Source: Amycolatopsis kentuckyensis
Lineage (GTDB): Bacteria > Actinomycetota > Actinomycetes > Mycobacteriales > Pseudonocardiaceae
Direction of reading: 5' to 3'
Length of the DNA stretch: 40,566 nucleotides
Assembly (NCBI RefSeq): GCF_002155975.1
Contig: NZ_MUMI01000060.1
Location: forward strand, 1-40,566
Shown: piece by piece, positions 7,791-17,904 of the stretch
Numbering within the stretch: position 1 is the first letter of the stretch
Layout: every line of letters starts with the position of its first letter
The notes under the pieces: model-generated
Told to the model about the DNA's origin: nothing
Databases searched by the model: none
Seen by the model: the letters and a program-made list of their open reading frames with translations, nothing else
Made by a program: the position numbers and the translations under genes

Positions 7791-8240
7791 GTGAACCGCG
7801 CGTTCGCCGCCGGGCTGGTCCTGCTCGGCGTGGCCGGGGCGGGCGTGGTCCTGGGGCTGCTGCTGGTGGCCCCGGCCGGCTCCCCGCCGCCGGCTTCGGC
7901 CACGCCGTCGCCGCCGACCCGCCCGACGGTGCCTCCGGCCCCGGACGAAGGCGACACGGCAGCGGTCGCGGTCCTGGCCCGGGCGATCGTCGACGCGATC
8001 GCCCGGCACGACTCGGCGGCGTTCGGGAAGCTCACCTGCCGCCCGCAGACCGCGGAGGCCCTCGCCGGCCTCCAGCGGATGTGGGACGCGGCCGGCCCGG
8101 TCACGGCCGAGCTGATGGCGCCCCCGGAGCTGCGCGGCGAGTCGGCGACGGCGAAGGTGCACGTCGAAGCGGCGGGCGGGGTCAAGGACACGCCCTTCCC
8201 GCTGCACAAGGAGAACGGCCGGTGGTGCGTGCCGGGCTAG
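7791..8240 (+). CDS. Small membrane-anchored exported protein
   Basis: A 149-residue protein with an N-terminal hydrophobic helix (about residues 4-27) that serves as signal anchor, a Pro/Thr/Ala-rich linker (about 30-52) and a C-terminal domain of about 95 residues. That domain has one Cys in KLTCRPQ and another in the ending GRWCVPG. The two-Cys spacing and Trp-Cys ending resemble the external domain of the preceding gene, so the two may be diverged paralogues. The GTG start is 13 bp after the preceding stop, so they are probably co-transcribed. The last 4 bp overlap the convergent pentapeptide-repeat gene. Function unknown. Confidence 0.75.
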   Translation: MNRAFAAGLVLLGVAGAGVVLGLLLVAPAGSPPPASATPSPPTRPTVPPAPDEGDTAAVAVLARAIVDAIARHDSAAFGKLTCRPQTAEALAGLQRMWDAAGPVTAELMAPPELRGESATAKVHVEAAGGVKDTPFPLHKENGRWCVPG

Positions 8241-9019
8241 GCGGGCGGGGTGAAGCCACCGGGCCAGCGCGTGGCCGAGTCGGTGCGCACCCCGGTCAGG
8301 TCCGCGTCCGCCAGGTCGGCCGTGGTGAGGTCGGCCCCGCGCAGATCCGCGTCCCGGAGGAGCGCGCCGGTCAGGGTCGCGCCGTCGAGGTGCGCGTTCC
8401 GCAGCACCGCACCCTCCAGGTTCGCCCCCGCGAAACAGATCCGCGGGATGGCCAGGCCGGTCAGGTCGGCGCCCCGCAGGTCCACCCGCTCGAGCTCGGA
8501 CGCCGCGCCCGGTTCGATCATCCCGCCGCGGCCCAGCGCGGCGAGCGCGGCCGCGACGTCGTCGGCCGGACCGCCTTCGCGGCGCCGGGTCCCGGGCGGC
8601 CAGGGCGCCCGGGTGCAGATGAACGACGTGAGCAGCGCGTGGACGTGCCCGCGGTACCGGGGATCGAGCTCCGCGAGCTGTTCCAGCGCGTAGACGGCGC
8701 CCTGCCGGGTGGGCTCCTGCTCCGCGCCGAGCTGGTCGATCGCCTTGGTGAACAGGTCGATCGACCGGCTCTCGCGGTTGAGCAGCAGCTGCCGGGAGGT
8801 GAGGACGGCACCCAGCCCGACCCCGGCCAGCGCCAGGAGGCCGCCGAGCGCCTGCAGCAGCGTGGCGCGGACGTCGTTCACGGCCTTCAGCCGGTCCGCC
8901 GCGCCGAGCCCGGGTGCGTGACCGACCAGCCAGGACGGCGCGAAGCCCACGCACAGCACGATCAGGACGGCGACGGCGACCGCCGCCACCGCGAAGCCGG
9001 CCTTCCGGCGCGGCGGCAC
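8237..9019 (-). CDS. Pentapeptide-repeat membrane protein
   Basis: A 260-residue protein with two N-terminal hydrophobic helices (about 8-30 and 52-72), a helical region with EQEPTRQGAVYALEQLAELD, and a C-terminal run of pentapeptide repeats (A[DN]LxG/A pattern, about residues 172-245, e.g. ERVDLRGADLTG and LRGADLTTADLADADL). The repeats fold as a right-handed beta-helix. This two-helix plus pentapeptide layout is common in actinomycetes and of unknown function. The GTG start lies 4 nt after the trmI stop, and GGAG within TGAGGGAGTG is placed as a very close ribosome site. It is the last gene of the M50-trmI-pentapeptide operon. Confidence 0.85.
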   Translation of the reverse strand: MPPRRKAGFAVAAVAVAVLIVLCVGFAPSWLVGHAPGLGAADRLKAVNDVRATLLQALGGLLALAGVGLGAVLTSRQLLLNRESRSIDLFTKAIDQLGAEQEPTRQGAVYALEQLAELDPRYRGHVHALLTSFICTRAPWPPGTRRREGGPADDVAAALAALGRGGMIEPGAASELERVDLRGADLTGLAIPRICFAGANLEGAVLRNAHLDGATLTGALLRDADLRGADLTTADLADADLTGVRTDSATRWPGGFTPPA

Positions 9020-9023
9020 TCCC

Positions 9024-11068
<2,045 letters not shown>

Positions 11069-11213
11069 GCGCAGAGCCTAGAGCCCCGGGTGTGGGTACC
11101 GGGTGATCCGGCCCCCACCGGTGTGGCCGCCCGGTCGTGGCGGCCCGGCCCGGTCCGGGGCGGCGGGCGTTGCGGTCGCCGGAACTGTCGTACCCCGGCG
11201 TTACGCTCTGCCC

Positions 11214-12113
11214 ATGCCCGACGCCGACACCGTCACCACCGACACCCCAGCCGCCGCCGTCGCCACCGAGGTGCGGCGGCGGCCCGCGCTGTCGCCGTCG
11301 AGGGCCAGCGACTTCAAGCAGTGCCCGCTGCTCTACCGGTTCCGCGCGGTCGACCGGCTGCCGGAGGTCCCGACCAAGGCCCAGCTGCGCGGCACGCTCG
11401 TCCACTCGGTCCTGGAGCGGCTCTTCGCCCTCCCGGCCGCCGAGCGCGTCCCGGCCCAGGCGCGCGAGCTCCTCGGCCCGGCGTGGACGGACCTCTCCGC
11501 GGACCGTCCGGAGTGGACCGAGCTGTTCGACGGCGAAAAACCGGAAGAACACGCGGACTGGCTCCGATCGGCCGAAAAGCTCCTCGACGCCTACTTCGAG
11601 CTGGAAGACCCGCGACGGCTCGAACCGGAGGCCTGCGAGCTGCACGTCGAGATCGAGCTCGGCTCCGGCGTCCTGCTGCGCGGCTACATCGACCGGCTCG
11701 ACGTCGCGCCGACCGGCGAGATCCGGGTCGTCGACTACAAGACCGGCGCCGCGCCGCGCGAGATCGGCGAGGCCAAGGCGATGTTCCAGATGAAGTTCTA
11801 CGCCGTGGTGCTGTGGCGGCTGCGCGGAATCGTCCCGCGCCAGCTGAAACTCATGTACCTCACCGACGGCCAGTCGCTCGCCTACACGCCCGACGAAGCC
11901 GAGCTGCTGCGCTTCGAGCGCACCCTGGAAGCCATCTGGCAGGCCATCCTCAAGGCGGGCAGGACCGGCGACTTCCGGGCGAACAAGAGCAAGCTGTGCA
12001 ACTGGTGCGACCACCAGGCGCACTGCCCCGAGTACGGCGGCACGCCACCCGAATACCCCGGCTGGCCGGAGCCCGACGCGGGCGACGAGACACCCCTGGA
12101 CCGGGCCGACTGA
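11214..12113 (+). CDS. RecB-family (PD-(D/E)XK) nuclease with Fe-S cysteines
   Basis: A 299-residue stand-alone nuclease of the RecB/AddB C-terminal type, acting on DNA in repair or recombination. Active-site motifs: GTLVHSVLE with His64, GYIDRLD with Asp160, and VVDYKTG with Asp174 and Lys176. One Cys before the core (Cys37 in FKQCPLLYRF) and three after it (Cys262, Cys265, Cys271 in CNWCDHQAHC) form the 4Fe-4S staple seen in AddB and Cas4 nucleases. The position beside trmI matches Rv2119 in M. tuberculosis. TACGCT at 11202-11207 lies 6 nt before the ATG, indicating leaderless transcription. Its stop codon shares one base with the next start (TGATG). Confidence 0.93.
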   Translation: MPDADTVTTDTPAAAVATEVRRRPALSPSRASDFKQCPLLYRFRAVDRLPEVPTKAQLRGTLVHSVLERLFALPAAERVPAQARELLGPAWTDLSADRPEWTELFDGEKPEEHADWLRSAEKLLDAYFELEDPRRLEPEACELHVEIELGSGVLLRGYIDRLDVAPTGEIRVVDYKTGAAPREIGEAKAMFQMKFYAVVLWRLRGIVPRQLKLMYLTDGQSLAYTPDEAELLRFERTLEAIWQAILKAGRTGDFRANKSKLCNWCDHQAHCPEYGGTPPEYPGWPEPDAGDETPLDRAD

Positions 12114-12904
12114 TGGCCGACGCCTTCTACGCCCCGCTCGGCGACGGCCGGTTCTCCGCGACCGGGCACACGGCCGGCCCGTGGACCCCGGACGCCCAGC
12201 ACTTCGGCCCGCCGTCGGCCTTGCTCGTCCGGGCCCTCGAAAACGTCGAATCCGCGCACCCGGCGGAGCTCGCGCGGGTGACCGTGGAAATCCTCGGCCC
12301 GGCACCGGTCGCCGAGCTCACCGTGCGAGCCCGGATCGAACGGCCCGGCCGGTCGGTCGAGCTGCTGCAGGCCGAGCTGGCCGGCGCCGAACGGGTCGTG
12401 GCGCGGGCGACGGCGTGGCGCATCGCGACCTCGGACACGGCGGAGGTCGCCACCGACGACGGCCCGCGGCTGCCCGGCCCCGGAAGCGTCGAAGAGTCGC
12501 CGTGGCCGGAGGGCTGGCAGGGCGGCTACCTGGACGCGGTCGAATGGCGGGCGGTGCGGGGCGGCATGGACGTCCCGGGGCCGGCGGCCGTGTGGGCCCG
12601 CCAGCGCGTCCCGCTGGTCGACGGCGAGGAGCCGAGCGGCCTGCAGCGGCTGTTCGCCGTCGCCGACTCCGGCAACGGCGTGTCGAACTACCTCGACCCG
12701 CGCCAGTGGTGGTTCATCAACTCCGAGCTGACCGTGCACCTGCGGCGGGTGCCGCAGGGCGAGTGGATCGGCCTCGACGCGGTGACGCTGGTGGGGCGGC
12801 ACGGCGTCGGCACGGCGACGAGCATCCTGCACGACGACGGCGGCCCGGTGGCCACCGGCGCGCAGGCGCTGATGGTCCGGCCGCGACAGGCCGGGGGCGG
12901 ATAG
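12113..12904 (+). CDS. Acyl-CoA thioesterase-family protein (TesB-like)
   Basis: A 263-residue double-hotdog protein of the actinobacterial thioesterase family. The N-terminal hotdog half has FGPPSALLVRALE and VTVEILGPAP; the C-terminal half ends in the TesB-like FINSELTVHLRR and GLDAVTLVGRHGVGTATSILHDDGGPVATGAQALMV. Expected role is hydrolysis of acyl-CoA or a related thioester; chain length is not predictable. The ATG overlaps the TGA of the RecB-type nuclease gene by one base, so the two are co-translated even though their functions are unrelated. Confidence 0.85.
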   Translation: MADAFYAPLGDGRFSATGHTAGPWTPDAQHFGPPSALLVRALENVESAHPAELARVTVEILGPAPVAELTVRARIERPGRSVELLQAELAGAERVVARATAWRIATSDTAEVATDDGPRLPGPGSVEESPWPEGWQGGYLDAVEWRAVRGGMDVPGPAAVWARQRVPLVDGEEPSGLQRLFAVADSGNGVSNYLDPRQWWFINSELTVHLRRVPQGEWIGLDAVTLVGRHGVGTATSILHDDGGPVATGAQALMVRPRQAGGG

Positions 12905-12968
12905 CCACCCACAACGGGCCCGCATCCAATAACCTTCGCGGAACGACCGACTTGAGGAGCGCTCCGGC

Positions 12969-13904
12969 ATGCAGATCACCTCGGTGGTCAACCAGAAAGG
13001 CGGGGTCGGGAAGACCTCACTGAGCGTCGGCACCGCGGCCGCACTGGCCGAGCGGGGCCGCCGGGTGCTCCTGGTCGACCTCGACCCGCAGGGCCACGCG
13101 ACGACCGAGATGCTCGGCTTGTCCGAGGTCCCCGCGGACCAGCCGAGCCTGGCGAAGGCGCTGGCCAAGACGTGGAAGGGCCCGATCGAGGAGCTCGTCG
13201 TCCCGCACCCGCGCAGCAACCTCGGCAAGGGTGGCGCGCTCGACGTCGTGCCGACGTCGCCGGGGATGTTCGACCTGATCCGGCGGCTCGACTCGTTCCG
13301 CGTCCCCGGCTGGCAGCTCGCGCGGGTCATCCAGTTCGCCAACTACGACCACTGCGTCATCGACTGCCCGCCGGCGCTGGACGTGCTGACGAACAACGCG
13401 CTGGCGGCCTCGCACGGCATCCTGGTCCCGGTCCAGCCGGACAAGACGAGCATCCGCGCGCTGCGGCTGCTGGCCGACCAGGTCCGGTACGTCGAGCAGA
13501 CCGTCGGGCGGCAGCCGCTGTCCTGGTTCGGCCTGGTGCCGAGCCTGTACCGGCGCCCGATCTCGCACTACGCGGCCGCGGCGCTGCAGGAGATGTACGA
13601 CTTCGGCATCCCGATGCTGTCGCACCTGCCGCTCGGTGTGGTGATGAACGAGGCGGCGGCGCACGGCGTCCCGGTGACGACGTACGCACCGGAGACGTTG
13701 CAGGCGCTGTCCTTCCGGGAGATCGCCGACAAGCTCGACAGCTACCTGGAGCAGAACGCGGCCCCGGCGGTGGTCCCGGCCGACGAGGAGTTCGTCTTCG
13801 AGGACTTCATCTCCGAGGTCGCGGTGGCCCGCAACGTCAACGACAACGGCGCCCGCAAGGGCCTCTACGACCTGCTGCCCAAGAAGCCCCACCGCCCACG
13901 CTGA
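12969..13904 (+). CDS. ParA/MinD-like P-loop ATPase
   Basis: A 311-residue deviant-Walker ATPase. The N-terminus carries QKGGVGKTS (deviant Walker A at about 10-16, with the signature Lys), VLLVDLDPQGHAT (A' box), and YDHCVIDCPPALDVLTNNAL (Walker B region). These proteins dimerise with ATP on DNA or membrane and position cargo. No ParB gene or parS site is seen nearby, so it is unlikely to be the chromosomal segregation ParA; an orphan role in positioning or in regulation is possible. GAGGAG lies 9 nt upstream of the ATG. It stands in its own unit between the thioesterase and the shared terminator with hisG. Confidence 0.88.
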   Translation: MQITSVVNQKGGVGKTSLSVGTAAALAERGRRVLLVDLDPQGHATTEMLGLSEVPADQPSLAKALAKTWKGPIEELVVPHPRSNLGKGGALDVVPTSPGMFDLIRRLDSFRVPGWQLARVIQFANYDHCVIDCPPALDVLTNNALAASHGILVPVQPDKTSIRALRLLADQVRYVEQTVGRQPLSWFGLVPSLYRRPISHYAAAALQEMYDFGIPMLSHLPLGVVMNEAAAHGVPVTTYAPETLQALSFREIADKLDSYLEQNAAPAVVPADEEFVFEDFISEVAVARNVNDNGARKGLYDLLPKKPHRPR

Positions 13905-13917
13905 ACGGCGGTGCCCG

Positions 13918-13950
13918 ATTCGTTCCCGGCGCCGGACGCCGGGAACGAGT
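13918..13950. terminator. Bidirectional hairpin terminator between parA-like gene and hisG
   Basis: A perfect 12-bp stem TCGTTCCCGGCG/CGCCGGGAACGA around a 5-nt loop (13932-13936), extended by one wobble and one A-T pair. It lies 14 bp after the ParA-like stop and 17 bp before the hisG stop, serving both converging transcripts. Confidence 0.85.
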
Positions 13951-13966
13951 TCGGGTGGGCCGTGGG

Positions 13967-14812
13967 TCAGAGGCGGCAGGAGCGGATGTCGGAGGCCAGG
14001 ATCGCCTTCGCGCCGACCTCGGCCAGCTCGTCCATGATGAGGTTGACCTTCTTGCGCGACACCATCGCGCGCACGGCCACCCAGTCGTCGTCGGCGAGCG
14101 GCGCCACCGTCGGCGACTCCAGGCCCGGCGTGATCGCGATCGCGCGCTCCACCAGGGTCCGCGGGCAGTCGTAGTCCAGCATCATGTACTGCTGCGCGAA
14201 CACGACCCCGCGCAGCCGCGCGGCCAGCTGCGACTTCGCCTTGCTCTCCTCGGTCCCGCGGCGCTGCAGCAGCACGGCTTCCGAGACGCAGATCGGGTCG
14301 CCGAAGGCCACCAGGTTGTTCTGCCGCAGCGACCGGCCCGACTCGACGACGTCCGCGATCGCGTCCGCCACGCCGAGCTGGATCGAGATCTCCACCGCGC
14401 CGTCGAGCCGGATCACCTCGGCCTCGACACCGTGGCGGGCGAGGTCGTCGCGGACCAGCCGCGGGTACGACGTCGCCAGCCGCTTGCCGTGCAGGTCCGC
14501 CGGCTTCCAGTCCCGGCCGGCCGGGGCCGCGTAGCGGAACGTCGAACCGCCGAAGCCCAGCGCCTGGATCTCCTCGACCGGGGCGCCGGAGTCGAGCGCG
14601 AGGTCGCGGCCGGTGATGCCGAGGTCGAGATCACCGGACCCGACGTAGATCGCGATGTCCTTGGGGCGGAGGAAGAAGAACTCGACCTCGTTGACCGGGT
14701 CGAGCACGGTCAGGTCGCGCTGCTCATGCCGCTTCCGGTAGCCCGCCTCGCCGAGCATCTCCGTCGCCGCGGCGGCGAGGGCTCCCTTGTTCGGCACGGC
14801 AACACGCAGCAT
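13967..14812 (-). CDS. hisG: ATP phosphoribosyltransferase, long form
   Basis: A 281-residue HisG of the long type with a C-terminal regulatory domain that binds histidine. It joins ATP and PRPP in the first step of histidine synthesis. Features: [11 protein letters not shown] start, DLGITGRDL, the PRPP-binding region [20 protein letters not shown], and a C-terminal ACT-like part with [27 protein letters not shown]. No HisZ is needed for this form. It is 43 bp downstream of hisE in the same direction, the order found in mycobacteria (Rv2121c-Rv2122c). Confidence 0.97.
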   Translation of the reverse strand: MLRVAVPNKGALAAAATEMLGEAGYRKRHEQRDLTVLDPVNEVEFFFLRPKDIAIYVGSGDLDLGITGRDLALDSGAPVEEIQALGFGGSTFRYAAPAGRDWKPADLHGKRLATSYPRLVRDDLARHGVEAEVIRLDGAVEISIQLGVADAIADVVESGRSLRQNNLVAFGDPICVSEAVLLQRRGTEESKAKSQLAARLRGVVFAQQYMMLDYDCPRTLVERAIAITPGLESPTVAPLADDDWVAVRAMVSRKKVNLIMDELAEVGAKAILASDIRSCRL

Positions 14813-14855
14813 TTCGCTCTTCTCCTCGTTCTTCGGGTTCTTCGGGGACCACCCG

Positions 14856-15137
14856 TCACAGGTAGCGGTAGACGTCCTCGGTCGACAGGCCGCGGCCGAG
14901 CATCAGCACCTGCACCCGGTACAGCAGCTGGGAGATCTCCTCGGCGAGGCGCTCGTCGGACTCGTGCTCGGCGGCGATCCACACCTCACCGGCTTCTTCC
15001 AGCACCTTCTTGCCCTGGGCGTGCACCCCGGCGTCGAGGGCGACAACGGTGCCGGACCCGTCGGGACGGGTACGCGCGCGCTCGGCAAGCTCCGCGAACA
15101 GCTCATCGAAGGTCTTCACGGTCCGGGATCCTTCCAT
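14856..15137 (-). CDS. hisE: Phosphoribosyl-ATP pyrophosphatase
   Basis: A 93-residue stand-alone HisE that hydrolyses phosphoribosyl-ATP to phosphoribosyl-AMP and pyrophosphate, the second step of histidine synthesis. The helical MazG-like fold is marked by [18 protein letters not shown] and [16 protein letters not shown], with the Glu/Asp residues that bind magnesium. The ATG at 15137 gives exactly the mycobacterial length and offset before VKTF; GTG at 15119, which has AAGGA upstream, is an alternative. First gene of the hisE-hisG unit. Confidence 0.95.
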   Translation of the reverse strand: MEGSRTVKTFDELFAELAERARTRPDGSGTVVALDAGVHAQGKKVLEEAGEVWIAAEHESDERLAEEISQLLYRVQVLMLGRGLSTEDVYRYL

Positions 15138-15145
15138 CCCGGACC

Positions 15146-15172
15146 CCGCGGCGGCGCCCCGCCCCGCCGCGG
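15146..15172. terminator. GC-rich hairpin between ogt and hisE
   Basis: A perfect 8-bp stem CCGCGGCG/CGCCGCGG with an 11-nt loop, about 50 bp downstream of the ogt stop and just upstream of the hisE start. It could end the metH-HAD-ada-ogt transcript or act in the hisE leader. Confidence 0.5.
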
Positions 15173-15221
15173 ATGCCGCCCATCTCACACGGCCGTGGAC
15201 CTCCGTTCCCACGGGCTGGGA

Positions 15222-15689
15222 TCAGAAGAGCGCGCCCTGCTCGAAGTCCAGCAGGTACCGCTTGCGCTCGAGCCCGCCGCCGTAGCCGGTGAGCGAGCCG
15301 GTCGAGCCGACCACCCGGTGGCACGGAACGATGATGCCGATGGGGTTCTTGCCGTTGGCCAGTCCGACCGCCCGCGACGCGGCGGGTTTGCCGAGCCGGT
15401 CGGCGAGCTGGCCGTAGGAGATCGTCGTGCCGTACGGGATCTTCCGCAGCTCGGCCCAGACCAGCTGCTGGAACGGCGTGCCCGCGAACTCCTGCCGCTG
15501 GCCGGCGAAGTACTCCTTCAGCTCGGTCTCGGCGCGGTCGAAGATCTCCGCGCCCGGGTCGTGCGCGCCGAAGGTCAGCTCGTGCGGGCGGTGGCGCTGG
15601 TCGACCATGTAGAGGCCGCAGAGCGCGTCACCTTCGGCGACCAGCGTCAACGGGCCGCAGGGGCTGTCGACGACGGCGTGGGTGCGCAT
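15222..15689 (-). CDS. ogt: Methylated-DNA-protein cysteine methyltransferase
   Basis: A 155-residue suicide repair enzyme that moves the methyl group of O6-methylguanine in DNA to its own Cys123, within the motif IVPCHRVVG (121-129). Also visible are PYGTTISYGQLA (about 85-96) and SRAVGLANGKNP (105-115), the helix-turn-helix and Asn-hinge regions. ATG at 15689 is chosen because AGGAG lies 6 nt upstream; an earlier ATG at 15710 overlaps the Ada-AlkA stop (ATGA) and would add seven residues. It is in one operon with the Ada-AlkA fusion, which pairs two routes of alkylation repair. Confidence 0.95.
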   Translation of the reverse strand: MRTHAVVDSPCGPLTLVAEGDALCGLYMVDQRHRPHELTFGAHDPGAEIFDRAETELKEYFAGQRQEFAGTPFQQLVWAELRKIPYGTTISYGQLADRLGKPAASRAVGLANGKNPIGIIVPCHRVVGSTGSLTGYGGGLERKRYLLDFEQGALF

Positions 15690-15706
15690 GGGTTCTCCTG
15701 TCGGTT

Positions 15707-17170
15707 TCATGCCGCGGGCATCCGGTTGATCGCGTGGTCGCCGGTGGCCCACAGGTGCTGGGTGGCGTAGGCGCGCCAGGGGCGCCACGCCGCGGACCGG
15801 GCGACGACGGCCGCCTGGCCGCCGAGGCCGAGGGTTTCCGCCGCGTACTTGATGCCGAGGTCGGTGGGGAGGAAGGCGTCCGGGTCGCCGAGGGCTCGCA
15901 TCGCGATGCTCTCGACCGTCCACGGCCCGAAGCCGGGCAACGCGCTCAGCGCGGCCCGCGCCGCCTCCCAGTCGCTGCCCGCGCTGAGGTCCAGCCCGTC
16001 CGTCAGCGCCGAGACCAGCCCGAGCAGCGTGCGACGGCGGCTGCGCGGCATGGCCAAGGTCTCCGGGTCCAGCGAAGCGAGCGCCGACGGCGACGGGAAC
16101 AGGTGGGTCAGGCCGCCTTCGGGGTCGTCGACCGGCTCGCCGTGCGCGACCACGAGCCGGGCCGCGTGGGTGCGGGCCGCCGCCGTGGAGACCTGCTGGC
16201 CCAGCACCGCCCGCACGGCGAACTCGGCGCCGTCGGCGGTGCGCGGGACCCGGCGGCCGGGTGCCGCCGCGACGAGCGGGGCGAGCAGCGGGTCGGTGGC
16301 GAGCTGGTCGTCGACGGCGACCGGGTCGGCGTCGAGGTCCAGCAACCGGCGGCACCGGCTGGTGGCGGCCGGCAGGTCCCGGAGGTCGGCGAGGGTGAGC
16401 CGGCAGGCGATGTGGCCGTCTTCGGGCCGCAGCGCGACGACGCCGTGGCCGTGCGGCAGCCGCAGCGTCCGGCGGTACGCGCCGTCCCGCCACTCCTCCA
16501 CACCCGGCACGCCGGTCGCCACGAGGTGCCCGAAGAGGTTGTCCGGGCACAGCGGCTTCCGGTAGGGCAGCCGCAGGACGAGCGCGCCGGGAGCCGCGGT
16601 GGGCCGGCCCTTCGCGCGCTGCCGCAGTTCGGTCGGCGAGAGGGCGAACACCTCGCGGACGGTGTCGTTGAACGTCCGGATGCTGCCGAACCCGGCGGCC
16701 AGGGCCAGCTCGGTCATCGGCAGCGTGGTCGTCTCGATCAGGGTGCGCGCGGTCTGCGCGCGCTGCGCCCGGGCCAGCGCCAGGGGGCCCGCGCCGAGTT
16801 CGGCGAACACCTGCCGCTCGACCTGCCGGACGCTGTAGCCGAGGCGGGCGGCGAGCCCGCGGACGCCTTCGGTGTCGACGATCCCGTCCGCGATCAGCCG
16901 CATCGCCCGCGCCACCAGGTCGGCGCGTTCGTTCCACAGCGGCGAGCCGGGACTGGCGTCGGGACGGCAGCGCTTGCAGGCCCGGAACCCGGCCTGCTGC
17001 GCGGCCGCGGCGCTCGGGTAGAAGCTCATGTTCTGCCGCTTGGGCGGCACGACCGGGCAGCTGGGCCGGCAGTAGATCCGGGTGGTCAGCACCGCGCAGT
17101 AGAACCACCCGTCGAACCGGGCGTCCTTCGCCTGCACGGCCCGCACGCACCGCTCGAAGTCCTCATGCAC
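15707..17170 (-). CDS. alkA: Ada-AlkA fusion: methyl-sensing regulator and 3-methyladenine glycosylase
   Basis: A 487-residue three-part protein. Residues 1-75 are the Ada zinc domain with Cys34, Cys38, Cys65 and Cys68 (RIYCRPSCP and FRACKRC); Cys38 is the methyl acceptor from phosphotriesters. Residues about 80-185 are an AraC-type helix-turn-helix DNA-binding domain. Residues about 195-487 are an AlkA-type glycosylase with helix-hairpin-helix LPGFGPWT at 411-418 and catalytic Asp437 (FLPTDLG). The fusion lets one protein sense methylated DNA, switch on repair genes and excise 3-methyladenine. The Ogt domain that completes E. coli Ada is encoded by the next gene. It lies 59 bp downstream of the HAD phosphatase gene. 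Confidence 0.95.
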   Translation of the reverse strand: MHEDFERCVRAVQAKDARFDGWFYCAVLTTRIYCRPSCPVVPPKRQNMSFYPSAAAAQQAGFRACKRCRPDASPGSPLWNERADLVARAMRLIADGIVDTEGVRGLAARLGYSVRQVERQVFAELGAGPLALARAQRAQTARTLIETTTLPMTELALAAGFGSIRTFNDTVREVFALSPTELRQRAKGRPTAAPGALVLRLPYRKPLCPDNLFGHLVATGVPGVEEWRDGAYRRTLRLPHGHGVVALRPEDGHIACRLTLADLRDLPAATSRCRRLLDLDADPVAVDDQLATDPLLAPLVAAAPGRRVPRTADGAEFAVRAVLGQQVSTAAARTHAARLVVAHGEPVDDPEGGLTHLFPSPSALASLDPETLAMPRSRRRTLLGLVSALTDGLDLSAGSDWEAARAALSALPGFGPWTVESIAMRALGDPDAFLPTDLGIKYAAETLGLGGQAAVVARSAAWRPWRAYATQHLWATGDHAINRMPAA

Positions 17171-17229
17171 CGCTTCAGCATCGCGGAGCGGGCGAGCCGG
17201 ATGCTAGCGGAAAAGCGACATGGTCGTGG

Positions 17230-17892
17230 TCAGCCGAGCAGGGCCGCCAGCGCCGGCACGTCGATGCCCACCAGGGAGTCGCGGAACACCCGCCGCTCCC
17301 CCGCCTCGACCGGGACGTCGTTCGGGATCACCAGCACCGTGCAGCCCGCCGCGACGGCGGACGCGGTGCCCGGCGGCGAATCCTCCACCGCGACACAGCG
17401 CGCCGGGTCGACACTGAGCAGCTCCGCCGCCTTGAGGTACGGGCGCGGGAGGGGCTTGTTCAGACCTTCGACCTCGTCGCCGCACACGGTGACGTCGAAG
17501 AAGTCCCGGCCGATCGTGTTCAGCGCCAGTTCGGTCAGGTCGCGTTCGGTGGAGGTCACCAGCGCCGAGCGCAGGCCCGCCTCGCGCACCGCCGTCAGCG
17601 CTTCGCGCGCGCCGGGGCGCCACGGCAGTTCGTCGTCGAACAGGCCCGCCGTGCGACGGCGGATCTCCGTACCGGTCGACGCGATCGCCTCGGGCGTCAC
17701 CGGAAGACCGACCACTTCGAGCAGGTACGCCGAGGTGTCGTCCATGTTGGACCCGACGAGCGTCATCCGCTGCTGCTCGGAAAGCTTGCCGCCGAGCCAC
17801 TCCGCCGTCTCGTAGAGGGCGACGTCCCACAGCTTCTCGGAATCGACCAGCGTGCCGTCCATGTCCCAGAGCACAGCGGCCAGTCCGTCCAC
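17230..17892 (-). CDS. HAD-superfamily phosphatase (beta-PGM/CbbY-like)
   Basis: A 220-residue haloacid-dehalogenase-type hydrolase with all four motifs: DMDGT (10-14; nucleophile Asp10), VTST (about 112-115), Lys in NKPLPRPY (about 145), and VEDSPPG (about 168-174). The helical cap between motifs I and II places it among subfamily IA enzymes that act on small phosphorylated metabolites; the substrate is unknown. The GTG start has GGAGA 7 nt upstream and is only 12 bp after the metH stop, so it belongs to the metH transcript. A nearby link to methionine metabolism is conceivable but not shown. Confidence 0.92.
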   Translation of the reverse strand: MDGLAAVLWDMDGTLVDSEKLWDVALYETAEWLGGKLSEQQRMTLVGSNMDDTSAYLLEVVGLPVTPEAIASTGTEIRRRTAGLFDDELPWRPGAREALTAVREAGLRSALVTSTERDLTELALNTIGRDFFDVTVCGDEVEGLNKPLPRPYLKAAELLSVDPARCVAVEDSPPGTASAVAAGCTVLVIPNDVPVEAGERRVFRDSLVGIDVPALAALLG

Positions 17893-17904
17893 AGTGGAGT
17901 CTCC

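Noticed and set aside
12969..13904. ParA as sign of a plasmid or chromosome partition locus
   Set aside because: No parB gene or parS-like 14-16-bp repeats are visible nearby, and the flanking genes are core metabolism.
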